DNA from: Candidatus Elulimicrobium sp.
GTDB taxonomy: Bacteria > Patescibacteriota > Minisyncoccia > Moranbacterales > UBA9337
Direction: 5' to 3'
Assembly: GCA_020722485.1 (NCBI GenBank)
Contig: DYKS01000027.1
Coordinates: 1-8,459, forward strand
DNA length: 8,459 nucleotides
Shown: one piece after another, positions 1 to 6,802 of the stretch
Numbering within the stretch: the first letter of the stretch is position 1
Layout of the letters: each line of letters begins with the position of its first letter
Position numbers and translations under genes: made by a program
Notes under the pieces: model-generated
Database searches by the model: none
What the model saw: the letters and a program-made list of their open reading frames with translations, nothing else
What the model was told of the DNA's origin: nothing

Positions 1-34
1 ATAAAAAAGACTAGATTCCCGCCTTCGCGGGAAT
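1..34 (-). terminator. possible intrinsic terminator of rel
   Basis: Read on the minus strand, the 8-bp GC-rich hairpin at 34-15 is followed, after a four-base gap, by a T-rich run (TCTTTTTTAT, 10-1). It lies about 90 nt past the rel stop codon and in the right orientation. The gap between stem and T-run is longer than ideal. The same hairpin looks like part of a dispersed repeat, so termination may be a secondary role. Confidence 0.4.
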
Positions 35-55
35 GACATAGAAAAGCGGGAATGA
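11..55. repeat. REP-like palindromic intergenic repeat
   Basis: A perfect 8-bp inverted repeat, ATTCCCGC-CTTC-GCGGGAAT, occupies 15-34. The 10-mer GCGGGAATGA at 27-36 recurs at 46-55, as if a second, decayed half-copy follows the first. The core ATTCCCGC/GCGGGAAT flanked by TGACA and CTAG resembles short palindromic intergenic repeats I know from many bacterial genomes; that resemblance is from memory and I could not count copies elsewhere. It lies outside genes, downstream of rel. Confidence 0.5.
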
Positions 56-125
56 TGAAAGGATATTTATGTAATTCAAAGTAAGATAATTAAATATTTT
101 TAGGATATTGGTAAAATTTCTTAAT

Positions 126-1622
126 TCAAAGTAAATTATCTTTTTTGGTTTGCTTTCTAATTTGAGCGCGGGCGGTGGAAGTTTTTACGAAATTTAACCA
201 TTTGCGGTTAGGAAGTTTGTTTTCTTTGGAAACTAAAATTTCTACCATCTGTCCATTTTTTATTTGATAATCCAGAGGAACGATTTTTCCGTCCACTTTA
301 GCGCCGATAGTTTTGTTGCCGATTTCAGTGTGGATAGAATAAGCAAAATCAACCGGAGTGGCTTCTTCCGGTAATTCAATAATATCGCCCATAGGTGTGA
401 AAGCGAAAATGCGTTTTTTAAAAAAATCAATTTTTAAACCCTGAATAAATTCCTCGTCATCGCGTCCGATTTCTTTTTGCCAGTCGCGCAGTTGCTCCAC
501 CCATCTCAATTCTTCTTTCGGAACTTTGTTTTTAGCTCCGGCGTAAATGTATTTTTTGAAAAAACTTTTGTTTTTTTCTTTTTCGCTGTAAAGCCAATGA
601 GCGGCGATTCCAAATTCAGCTTCTTGATGCATTTTTTCGGTGCGAATCTGGACTTCCATTAATTTTCCTTCCGGTCCAAAAATGGTGGTATGAATGGATT
701 GATACCCATTGGGTTTGGGCAAGGAAATGTAATCTTTAATTCTTCCTACTAATGGGCGGTATTTTTTGTGAATGATTCCCAGTGCTTCGTAACAATTGAC
801 CACTTCCACTACGATAACGCGAATGGCGATTAAATCATAAATGCGAGAAATGTCCATTTCATATTTTTTCAATTTTAAAAAAAGTCGATAAAGACTTTTG
901 GCGCGTCCGTAAATTTCCTTGATTTCAATGCCGGATTTTTTGAATTCATTTTTAATTTCTTTTATGGCTTTGCTTATGTATTTTTCTCCTTGTTTGTAAT
1001 GTTTTTCTCGCAGTTCTTTGATATAAGCCCAGTTGTCCGGATCTAAATATTGAAAACATAAATCTTCCAGTTGTTCTTTAATTCCTCCAATTCCCAAGCG
1101 ATTAGCGATGGGAACATAAATATCCATCGTTTCTTGAGCAATTCGTTGTTGCTTTTCCGGCGATAAGTAGGAAAGAGTTTTCATATTATGCAAGCGATCC
1201 GCTAATTTGATAATGGCAACACGAATGTCGGAAGCCATTGCTAAAAACATTTTACGTAAATTTTCCAAAAAATATTCTTCTCGCGAGCCGCGTAATTTTA
1301 TTTTCCCTAATTTGGTTATACCGTCCACCATAGTAGAGATTTCTTTACCGAATTTTTTCTCTATTTCATCTAATTGAATGGGTGTGTCTTCAGAAACATC
1401 GTGCAAAAGACCGGCGGCGATGGTTTTGGATCCCATTCCAATCTCGGCTAAAATTTTGGCCGTTTCCAGCGAATGCTGAATATAATCGTCTCCACTTTTT
1501 CTTTTTTGTCCCTGATGAGCTTTTTGCGCGAAAACAAAAGCTTCCGTGATTAGTCGGCGTCTTTTTTCAGTTAAGGGAAGTTTAAATGATTTGAAAATTT
1601 CTTCCAAAAATTTGTTAGTCAT
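126..1622 (-). CDS. rel: bifunctional (p)ppGpp synthetase/hydrolase, RelA/SpoT family, short C-terminus
   Basis: This is a cytosolic stringent-response enzyme that makes (p)ppGpp from ATP and GDP/GTP and hydrolyses it. The 498-residue product has an N-terminal HD hydrolase domain (about 25-150) with H50, the HDVSEDT motif at 74-80 and LADRLHNMK at 140-148, so the hydrolase looks intact. The synthetase domain (about 230-345) has YGRAKSLY at 238-245, D263, NGYQSIHTT at 305-313 and EVQIRT at 323-328. RIKD at 294-297 is the basic RxKD form found in bifunctional enzymes, not the acidic ExDD form of RelA. A TGS domain spans about 403-465. The protein stops about 30 residues later, at the start of the helical region, and so lacks the zinc-finger and ACT/RRM domains of the usual 700-750-residue proteins. 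The sequence after the stop is AT-rich with no visible continuation. The ATG has no Shine-Dalgarno sequence, but a promoter lies about 27 nt upstream of it. Confidence 0.95.
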   Translation of the reverse strand: MTNKFLEEIFKSFKLPLTEKRRRLITEAFVFAQKAHQGQKRKSGDDYIQHSLETAKILAEIGMGSKTIAAGLLHDVSEDTPIQLDEIEKKFGKEISTMVDGITKLGKIKLRGSREEYFLENLRKMFLAMASDIRVAIIKLADRLHNMKTLSYLSPEKQQRIAQETMDIYVPIANRLGIGGIKEQLEDLCFQYLDPDNWAYIKELREKHYKQGEKYISKAIKEIKNEFKKSGIEIKEIYGRAKSLYRLFLKLKKYEMDISRIYDLIAIRVIVVEVVNCYEALGIIHKKYRPLVGRIKDYISLPKPNGYQSIHTTIFGPEGKLMEVQIRTEKMHQEAEFGIAAHWLYSEKEKNKSFFKKYIYAGAKNKVPKEELRWVEQLRDWQKEIGRDDEEFIQGLKIDFFKKRIFAFTPMGDIIELPEEATPVDFAYSIHTEIGNKTIGAKVDGKIVPLDYQIKNGQMVEILVSKENKLPNRKWLNFVKTSTARAQIRKQTKKDNLL

Positions 1623-1638
1623 AATTTAAATTATTGGT

Positions 1639-1667
1639 TTGCTTATTTAGTATAAAAAAGATAGAAT
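1639..1667 (+). promoter_or_regulatory. weak candidate promoter for pgi
   Basis: TTGCTT (1639-1644), 17 bp, then TAGAAT (1662-1667) on the plus strand. The -10 is one mismatch from consensus but the -35 is poor. It overlaps the rel promoter on the other strand and would give pgi a leader of about 100 nt. An alternative nearer the gene is TTGGCG (1717-1722), 17 bp, AACAAT (1740-1745). Neither is convincing in such AT-rich DNA. Confidence 0.2.
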
Positions 1668-1677
1668 TAAATGGCAA
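1649..1677 (-). promoter_or_regulatory. sigma-70-type promoter for rel
   Basis: On the minus strand, TTGCCA (1677-1672) is followed by a 17-bp spacer and TATACT (1654-1649). Each hexamer is one mismatch from the consensus TTGACA/TATAAT, with ideal spacing. The predicted transcript would start near 1642, giving a leader of about 20 nt to the rel ATG at 1622. The leader has no Shine-Dalgarno sequence. Confidence 0.6.
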
Positions 1678-1770
1678 ATATACCGCCGACATAGAGAAAA
1701 ATATTTTTGTTTATGTTTGGCGTTTGTATGTGAAAAATAAACAATCAATAAATTTTTAATTTCAACAAAT

Positions 1771-3084
1771 ATGTCAAAAAAAATTAGTTTTGATTTTCGA
1801 GATGGTAATTTCTTTTCACAAGAAGAAATAACCGCTTCTCGAGAAAAAATTTATTCTCATTTAGATGAATTATTAGCTGTGGCTAAAACTGGATTGTATG
1901 AAAAAAAAGAAAGTTTTATCAATTTGCCGCAAGATTCTCGCTTAACGGAAACGGTTTCCGCTTTAACAGCCAAGAAAAAAAATTCTCATTTGCGGACTAT
2001 TTTTCTTTTGGGAATTGGCGGATCCAACTTAGGGACATTGGCGGTTTATGATGCTTTGCGCGGGCAAAATTTTTTTTCTGATGAAAATAATATTCGAATT
2101 TTTTTCTTAGATACGGTTTCTCCATTGGTAGCGCGAGAAGCGGAAGCAATTGTGAAAAAAGCGCGAGAAGCGGATGAAATATTGACGCTGGTTATTAGTA
2201 AATCCGGATCTACTACAGAAACGGTGGCTAATTTTGAATTTCTTTATGCGCTTTTGAATAAAAAATGGGGAGAAAAAGCAAATGAGCGAATTATTGTTAT
2301 TACCGATTCAGGATCGAATTTAGAAGAGAAAGCGCGCGCGAAAAATTGGGAGATATTGAATATTCCCGCGCCGGTAGGCGGTCGTTATAGCGTTTTTTCG
2401 GCGGTGGGTCTTTTGCCGTTAGCGTTGGCGGGTTTTGATATTTCTAAATTTCAATCAGGAGCGGCGGTGATGTTGAATGATTGTTTAAGTAAGAGCGAAG
2501 ATAATCCGGCTTTAATGAGCGCTATTTTGATTTTTCTTCATTTTTACAAAGGATTGCCTATTAACAATATTTTTTTCTTTAATCCGGAATTGGAAAGTTT
2601 AGGCAAATGGTATCGCCAGTTAATGGGAGAGAGTATTGGCAAAGAAAAAAATTTAACGGGAGAAATAGTTAATATTGGCATTACTCCTATGATTTCTATT
2701 GGATCAGTGGATTTACATTCTATGGTTCAACTATATCTTGGCGGACCGCGGGATAAATTTACTTCTTTTGTTTATATCCATCAACAAGGTTTAGCGCAAG
2801 TGCCGACAAAAACCGCTTTAGCGTCCGCTTCTTTGTTAGCTAACAAAGATTTCGCGGAAATTATGAGCGCTATTTTAGAAGGAGTAAAAACGGCTTATCG
2901 TGAAAGAAAACTGCCTTTTATTTCCGTAAGTTGGCCGGAAATTTCCGAATTTTATTTGGGACAATTTATGCAATTTAAAATGCTGGAGATGATTTTTTTA
3001 GCGCGTCTTTTGAATGTGAATGCTTTCGACCAGCCAAGCGTGGAAGAATACAAAAAAGAAACTAAAAAAATTTTGAAAGGTTGA
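1771..3084 (+). CDS. pgi: glucose-6-phosphate isomerase
   Basis: This cytosolic enzyme interconverts glucose 6-phosphate and fructose 6-phosphate in glycolysis and gluconeogenesis. The 437-residue protein is close to the length of the compact bacterial form (about 450 in Bacillus and Thermotoga) and shorter than the 550-residue enterobacterial form. Family motifs appear in order: GIGGSNLG at 81-88, the phosphate-binding SKSGSTTET at 143-151, GGRYSVFS at 203-210 and MGESIGKE at 285-292, where E287 is the likely catalytic base. H316 in DLHSMVQ is the likely ring-opening histidine, and AFDQPSVEEYK at 418-428 contains the conserved C-terminal lysine K428. No domain is missing. The ATG follows an AT-rich stretch without a Shine-Dalgarno sequence. 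The gene is divergent from rel and convergent with topA; only 10 bp separate the two stop codons and I see no clear terminator between them. Confidence 0.96.
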   Translation: MSKKISFDFRDGNFFSQEEITASREKIYSHLDELLAVAKTGLYEKKESFINLPQDSRLTETVSALTAKKKNSHLRTIFLLGIGGSNLGTLAVYDALRGQNFFSDENNIRIFFLDTVSPLVAREAEAIVKKAREADEILTLVISKSGSTTETVANFEFLYALLNKKWGEKANERIIVITDSGSNLEEKARAKNWEILNIPAPVGGRYSVFSAVGLLPLALAGFDISKFQSGAAVMLNDCLSKSEDNPALMSAILIFLHFYKGLPINNIFFFNPELESLGKWYRQLMGESIGKEKNLTGEIVNIGITPMISIGSVDLHSMVQLYLGGPRDKFTSFVYIHQQGLAQVPTKTALASASLLANKDFAEIMSAILEGVKTAYRERKLPFISVSWPEISEFYLGQFMQFKMLEMIFLARLLNVNAFDQPSVEEYKKETKKILKG

Positions 3085-3094
3085 ATTTTTTTGA

Positions 3095-5314
3095 TTATTT
3101 CTTCAATTTATCAGGACGATGATTGGGGCAGTTTTTATTGGAACATCGCTCCGGAATAGTTTTAGTGCCTTCCATCATTAACTCTCCGCAAAGCGGACAT
3201 TTTTTTCCGGTCGGTTTGGCTTTAATGGCGTAGTGGCATTGCGGATAATTGGAACAAGCATAAAAAATTCCGAATTTTCCTCTTTTTTCAATCATTTCAC
3301 CTTTTTGACATTTAGGGCATTGAACGCCGGTGGAATTTTGATTTTGGTTACTGGCATCTTTTTTAATATAGCGACATTTGGGAAAATTGGAGCAAGCGAC
3401 GAATTTTCCGTAGCGTCCTTGTTTTTCTACCAAAGCGCTACCGCATTTGGGGCACTTTTCTCCGATCTCTTTTGGCCCTTCTAATTTTTTTCCTTCCATA
3501 GTGAGCGCCCCGTCGCATTCGGGGAATTTTGAACAACTTAAAAATTTTCCCGTTTTTCCTAATTTAATTACCATAGGACTACCACAAATCGGACATTTAA
3601 ATTTTTTGGGCGCTTCTCCGAGAGTGGTAATCTTGGGAATTTTTTCCTTAGAACGGATATCGCGAGAGAAAGGATCATAGAAATCTTTTAAAGTTTTCTC
3701 GTATTCTCTTTGTCCGTTGGCGATTTGATCCAACTCGTTTTCCATTTCCGCCGTGAAAGCATCGCTAATATAATTGGTGAAATTTTTTTCCAAAAAAGAA
3801 CTTACAATTTCGCCGATCTCTGTGGGAATCAAGGCGCGATCTTTTTTAATGGCGTACTCGCGGTCTTTTAAGGTTTTAATAATAGTGGCATAAGTACTCG
3901 GACGGCCGATGCCTCGTTTTTCCAATTCTTTAATTAAACCAGCTTCAGAATAGCGTGGCGGAGGAAGAGTTTCTTTTTCTTGAGAACTGATTTTTATCAA
4001 TTCTAAAACTTCGTTTGGTTTGACTGCCGGCAATTCAATGTCTTCTCCGCGCGAGAGGGGATCTATTTTTAACCAACCTTCAAAAAGAACACGGGAACCA
4101 TTGGCGTAAAATAAAGGCAACCCGGTATCGCCGATTCGCGCTTTTATTTTAGATTTTAGAATTTTTGCGTTGGCCATTTGAGAAGCTACTGCTCGTCGCC
4201 AAATTAGTTGGTAAAGTTTTTTTTGTTCGGCGGTTTCTCCAGCGTTTTCCATAGAAACATTGGTTGGACGAATAGCCTCATGAGCTTCTTGAGCGGATTT
4301 AGATTTAGTTTTGTAAATACGTGGCGAGGAAAATTTCTCGCCGAATTCTTTAGTAATGAAATGGGAAATTTGTTTGCGCGCCAAATTGCTCAAAGCTACG
4401 CTATCGGTTCTCATATAAGTAATAAAACCGGCTTCGTATAGTTTTTGAGCGTGCGCCATAGTTTGGCTAGGAGACATTCCTAAACGCGAGCTAGCCGCTT
4501 GTTGGAGGGTGGAAGTGGTGAATGGGGGACGAGGAGCGTAATTAGTTTCTTTTTTTGTAAATTCGGCAACAATCCACTTTTCTTTTTCCCCGGCTTTTAA
4601 AATTTTATCTACTTCTTTTTTGTCTCGCGGTTCTTGGGAACAAACTAAATTGAACTCTTCTTTATTAGCGGTTTTAACATTGGCGGTAATTTTCCAGAAT
4701 TTTTCCGGTTTGAAAGCTTTGATTTCCCGTTCTCGTTCCACAATTATACGCAGAGCAGGTGATTGAACGCGACCAGCGGAAAGCCCATAGCGCACTTTTT
4801 TCCAGATAAGCGCGCTGAGATCATAACCGAAAAGACGATCTAAAACGCGGCGGGCTTCTTGAGCGCGACGCAAATTTTGATCAATAGAACGGGGATGTTC
4901 TAAAGCTTTCAAAATCGCTTCTTTGGTGATTTCATGAAAAACAATTCTTTTGAATTTAGAACTTGTTTGTTGGTTGCGATTGGCGAATTGAGTTTTAGAA
5001 TTTTTTGAATTTTTAGTTTCGCTCAAAACTCTGGCTATATGCCAAGCGATGGCTTCTCCTTCGCGATCAGGGTCAGTGGCTAAAATTATTTCTTGACTGC
5101 GCCGCGCCATTTTTTTCAGTTCCTCGATTATATTTTCTTTTCCTTTAATGATTTCGTAATGTGGTATGAAACCAGCTTCTATATCAATGGCTTTTTCATT
5201 GTTTTTAGGCAAATCGCAAATATGTCCCACCGAAGATAGAACTTTATAATTAGCGCCTAAATATTTTTTAATAGTTTTTGCTTTTGATGGCGACTCAACG
5301 ATAACTAATTTCAT
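3095..5314 (-). CDS. topA: DNA topoisomerase I (type IA) with four C-terminal zinc ribbons
   Basis: This enzyme relaxes negative supercoils by cutting and rejoining one DNA strand through a 5'-phosphotyrosine. The product has 739 residues. The N-terminal TOPRIM domain shows VESPSKAKTIKKYLG at 5-19 (E7) and DPDRE at 81-85, which bind magnesium. GLSAGRVQSPALR at 177-189 is typical of the family. The catalytic tyrosine is Y300 in YMRTDS (300-305), with R302 beside it, and EAHEAIRPT lies at 343-351. The tail carries four four-cysteine zinc ribbons: C574/C577/C594/C600, C621/C624/C641/C647, C666/C669/C687/C693 and the diverged C706/C709/C724/C729. Residues 101-120 are a polar insert after the TOPRIM core. 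It lies downstream of dprA on the same strand. The 122-bp AT-rich gap between them (5315-5436) has no clear terminator or strong promoter, so co-transcription is possible. The start gives an N-terminus typical of the family. Confidence 0.97.
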   Translation of the reverse strand: MKLVIVESPSKAKTIKKYLGANYKVLSSVGHICDLPKNNEKAIDIEAGFIPHYEIIKGKENIIEELKKMARRSQEIILATDPDREGEAIAWHIARVLSETKNSKNSKTQFANRNQQTSSKFKRIVFHEITKEAILKALEHPRSIDQNLRRAQEARRVLDRLFGYDLSALIWKKVRYGLSAGRVQSPALRIIVEREREIKAFKPEKFWKITANVKTANKEEFNLVCSQEPRDKKEVDKILKAGEKEKWIVAEFTKKETNYAPRPPFTTSTLQQAASSRLGMSPSQTMAHAQKLYEAGFITYMRTDSVALSNLARKQISHFITKEFGEKFSSPRIYKTKSKSAQEAHEAIRPTNVSMENAGETAEQKKLYQLIWRRAVASQMANAKILKSKIKARIGDTGLPLFYANGSRVLFEGWLKIDPLSRGEDIELPAVKPNEVLELIKISSQEKETLPPPRYSEAGLIKELEKRGIGRPSTYATIIKTLKDREYAIKKDRALIPTEIGEIVSSFLEKNFTNYISDAFTAEMENELDQIANGQREYEKTLKDFYDPFSRDIRSKEKIPKITTLGEAPKKFKCPICGSPMVIKLGKTGKFLSCSKFPECDGALTMEGKKLEGPKEIGEKCPKCGSALVEKQGRYGKFVACSNFPKCRYIKKDASNQNQNSTGVQCPKCQKGEMIEKRGKFGIFYACSNYPQCHYAIKAKPTGKKCPLCGELMMEGTKTIPERCSNKNCPNHRPDKLKK

Positions 5315-5436
5315 TTCTTGATTTTAAAATTTCTTAAATTATTTTTTAAACTATCGTTTGTGGTTGAAAATCTGTTTTTTAATTTTCAAAATTATTTTTT
5401 GGCTTTTTTACGGAATTTAATATTTGTAATTTAAAA

Positions 5437-6516
5437 CTAAATCCGAATGTAATTTTGTCCTCCCATATCTTTTATCATTCCTTTCATTTCCATAATTGAC
5501 AAGGAAGAGGAAACGATGTTTGCTTTCAGTTTAGTGAGTTTGATTATTCTGTCAATGTGAAGCGGTTCAGCGGAAAGAACTTTTATAATTTTTTCTTCTT
5601 CCGGATTATCGGGAATTATTTTTTTAATCTTCTCAGCCGTTTTGATTTTTTCTAAATTTAATTCTTCTAAAATATCTTGAGCGCCGGAGACCAATTTAGC
5701 GCCTGCTTTGATGAGCGCGTTAGTTCCTTGGGAAACGGGAGAGAAAACGGAACCGGGCACGGCAAAAATTTCTCGATTAAATTCCAAAGCAAGATTGGCG
5801 GTGATGATCGTCCCGCTGGCAATGGCGGCTTCTACTACGACGGTGCCAAGCGATATGCCGGCCATAATACGATTACGAGCGGGAAAAGTGCCGGCAGTAG
5901 CGGCAATTCCTGGCGGATATTCACTTATCAAAGCGCCGTTTTCCATAATTTCTCGCGATAAATGAAAATTAGTAACTGGACCAATATGAGAATCATCTAA
6001 ACCGCTTCCTAAAATAGCAATAGTTTTTCCGCCGGCATCTAATGCTCCGCGATGAGCGACGGCGTCGATTCCCAAAGCCATTCCGCTGGCGACTATCACT
6101 CCTGCGCGCGCTAAATTTCCAGACAAAGACAAAGCAATTTGTCTGCCATAATTGGTGAGTTTGCGAGAACCGACGATGGTAATGATGGGATGAGCGTTGA
6201 AATCCCAAAACGATCCTCGAACATAAAGCAAAAAAGGAGCGGCGGGAATTTCTCGCAGCAATCGCGGATAATTAGGGTCGCTTGCTTTCAAGAGGCGAAT
6301 ATTTTCCTTTTTTAGTTTTTCCCATTCTTCGTCAGGATTTATTTTATTTCTTTCTTTCACAATAAGCGCTGCCGCTTTTTCTCCAATGCCGGACGCTTCC
6401 AATTTCGCGCGATCACTTTTCCAAATTTCTTCGCCGTCGCCGAAAAAATCCGCTAGTAATTTTAGTTTCTGGGATCCAATGCCGTTGATTTTATTAAGCG
6501 CATGAAAGTATTTCAT
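5437..6516 (-). CDS. dprA: DNA-processing protein DprA (Smf)
   Basis: DprA binds incoming single-stranded DNA in the cytosol and loads RecA onto it during natural transformation. The 359-residue product has an N-terminal helix-hairpin-helix/SAM-like part (about 5-50, with INGIGSQKLKLL at 10-21). A Rossmann-type core follows (about 70-280) with IVGSR at 114-118, SGMALGID at 144-151, SEYPPG at 198-203, FPARNRIMAG at 211-220, a VVEAA..SG stretch at 227-235, FAVPG at 251-255 and QGTNALIKAGA at 263-273. The C-terminal 305-359 has the look of the winged-helix domain found in many DprA proteins. The segment usually reading GLDxxYP reads GLDDSHIGP (172-180), so the usual tyrosine is replaced. The dprA-topA order is shared with many bacteria. 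An extended -10 element sits 11 bp upstream of the ATG, so the message may be nearly leaderless. Confidence 0.95.
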   Translation of the reverse strand: MKYFHALNKINGIGSQKLKLLADFFGDGEEIWKSDRAKLEASGIGEKAAALIVKERNKINPDEEWEKLKKENIRLLKASDPNYPRLLREIPAAPFLLYVRGSFWDFNAHPIITIVGSRKLTNYGRQIALSLSGNLARAGVIVASGMALGIDAVAHRGALDAGGKTIAILGSGLDDSHIGPVTNFHLSREIMENGALISEYPPGIAATAGTFPARNRIMAGISLGTVVVEAAIASGTIITANLALEFNREIFAVPGSVFSPVSQGTNALIKAGAKLVSGAQDILEELNLEKIKTAEKIKKIIPDNPEEEKIIKVLSAEPLHIDRIIKLTKLKANIVSSSLSIMEMKGMIKDMGGQNYIRI

Positions 6517-6526
6517 AACGGTTTTA

Positions 6527-6535
6527 AGTATAGCA
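6527..6535 (-). promoter_or_regulatory. extended -10 promoter element for dprA
   Basis: The minus strand reads TGCTATACT (6535-6527): a TATACT hexamer preceded by the TGn of an extended -10. No good -35 lies 16-18 bp upstream, which extended -10 promoters can do without. Initiation about 7 nt downstream, near 6520, would leave only a few nucleotides before the dprA ATG at 6516. Confidence 0.45.
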
Positions 6536-6579
6536 TAAAAATTAGCAATTGATTTTTTTAAATTGAAAAGGTAAGCTAA

Positions 6580-6643
6580 TTATAAATTAAAAAGCAAAGA
6601 TTAAAAATTAAAGGAGGGTTGCCAGAGTGGTTGAATGGGCCGC
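6580..6643 (+). repeat. 64-bp direct repeat, copy 1 (leader and 5' part of tRNA-Ser)
   Basis: This stretch is identical base for base to 6739-6802, an offset of 159 bp. It comprises 33 bp of AT-rich leader plus the first 31 nt of the tRNA-Ser gene. Identity breaks at 6579/6738 on the left and 6644/6803 on the right; on the left only AAGC (6573-6576 and 6732-6735) still matches at the same offset. Confidence 0.95.
6581..6586 (+). promoter_or_regulatory. possible -10 of the tRNA-Ser gene
   Basis: TATAAA lies about 26 bp before the mature tRNA 5' end. A poor -35 (TTAAAT, 6558-6563) sits 17 bp upstream. The same TATAAA recurs in the second repeat copy at 6740-6745, but the -35 region is not duplicated there. 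The surrounding AT-richness makes chance matches likely. Confidence 0.25.
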
Positions 6644-6702
6644 ACTCGAAATGCGGTATGCCGGCAACGGCATCGCAGGTTCGAATCCTGCACTCTCCGC
6701 CA
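6613..6702 (+). tRNA. tRNA-Ser (anticodon CGA)
   Basis: The 90-nt gene folds as a class II tRNA with encoded CCA. The acceptor strands GGAGGGT (6613-6619) and ACTCTCC (6692-6698) pair with one G-U, followed by discriminator G and CCA. The anticodon arm is CCGCA-CTCGAAA-TGCGG (6640-6656) with anticodon CGA at 6647-6649, reading UCG serine codons. A long variable arm (ATGCCG-GCAA-CGGCAT, 6658-6673) is diagnostic of serine-type tRNAs, and the T arm is GCAGG-TTCGAAT-CCTGC. The gene is divergent from dprA, and its 5' part is duplicated just downstream. Confidence 0.96.
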
Positions 6703-6738
6703 AGAATCACATTTCGAAAAATCAAGGTTGGAAGCCTC

Positions 6739-6802
6739 TTATAAATTAAAAAGCAAAGATTAAAAATTAAAGGAGGGTTGCCAGAGTGGTTGAATGGGCC
6801 GC
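6739..6802 (+). repeat. 64-bp direct repeat, copy 2
   Basis: This is an exact copy of 6580-6643. It lies 36 bp after the intact tRNA ends; the spacer 6703-6738 holds no recognisable gene, only a weak 5-bp hairpin (AGGTT-GGA-AGCCT, 6725-6737). The copy ends abruptly inside the anticodon stem and runs directly into the remnant of a regulator gene. Confidence 0.95.
6772..6802 (+). pseudogene. truncated tRNA-Ser fragment (nucleotides 1-31)
   Basis: The first 31 nt of the tRNA-Ser gene are present: the 5' acceptor strand, the D arm and four bases of the anticodon stem. The anticodon loop, variable arm, T arm and 3' acceptor strand are missing, and none of them recurs further along the window. It cannot make a tRNA. 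It is either the remnant of a tandem tRNA-Ser duplicate or a by-product of recombination at this locus. Confidence 0.9.

Noticed and set aside
5380..5394. Perfect 7-1-7 palindrome TAATTTT-C-AAAATTA between dprA and topA
   Set aside because: All pairs are A-T. On the transcribed strand the following bases are A-rich, not T-rich, so it does not look like a terminator, and chance is likely in such AT-rich DNA.
5677..5965. Two overlapping plus-strand frames of 85-94 codons inside dprA
   Set aside because: Both are antisense to conserved DprA motifs, overlap each other in different frames, and resemble no known protein.
6611..6618. AGGAGG as a Shine-Dalgarno sequence
   Set aside because: The bases are the 5' end of the tRNA-Ser acceptor stem, recurring in the fragment at 6770-6777. 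No start codon follows at suitable spacing with a supported gene.
6580..6802. CRISPR array
   Set aside because: There are only two copies of one 64-bp repeat, and both are explained by tRNA sequence. There are no regularly spaced short repeats and no cas genes in the window.
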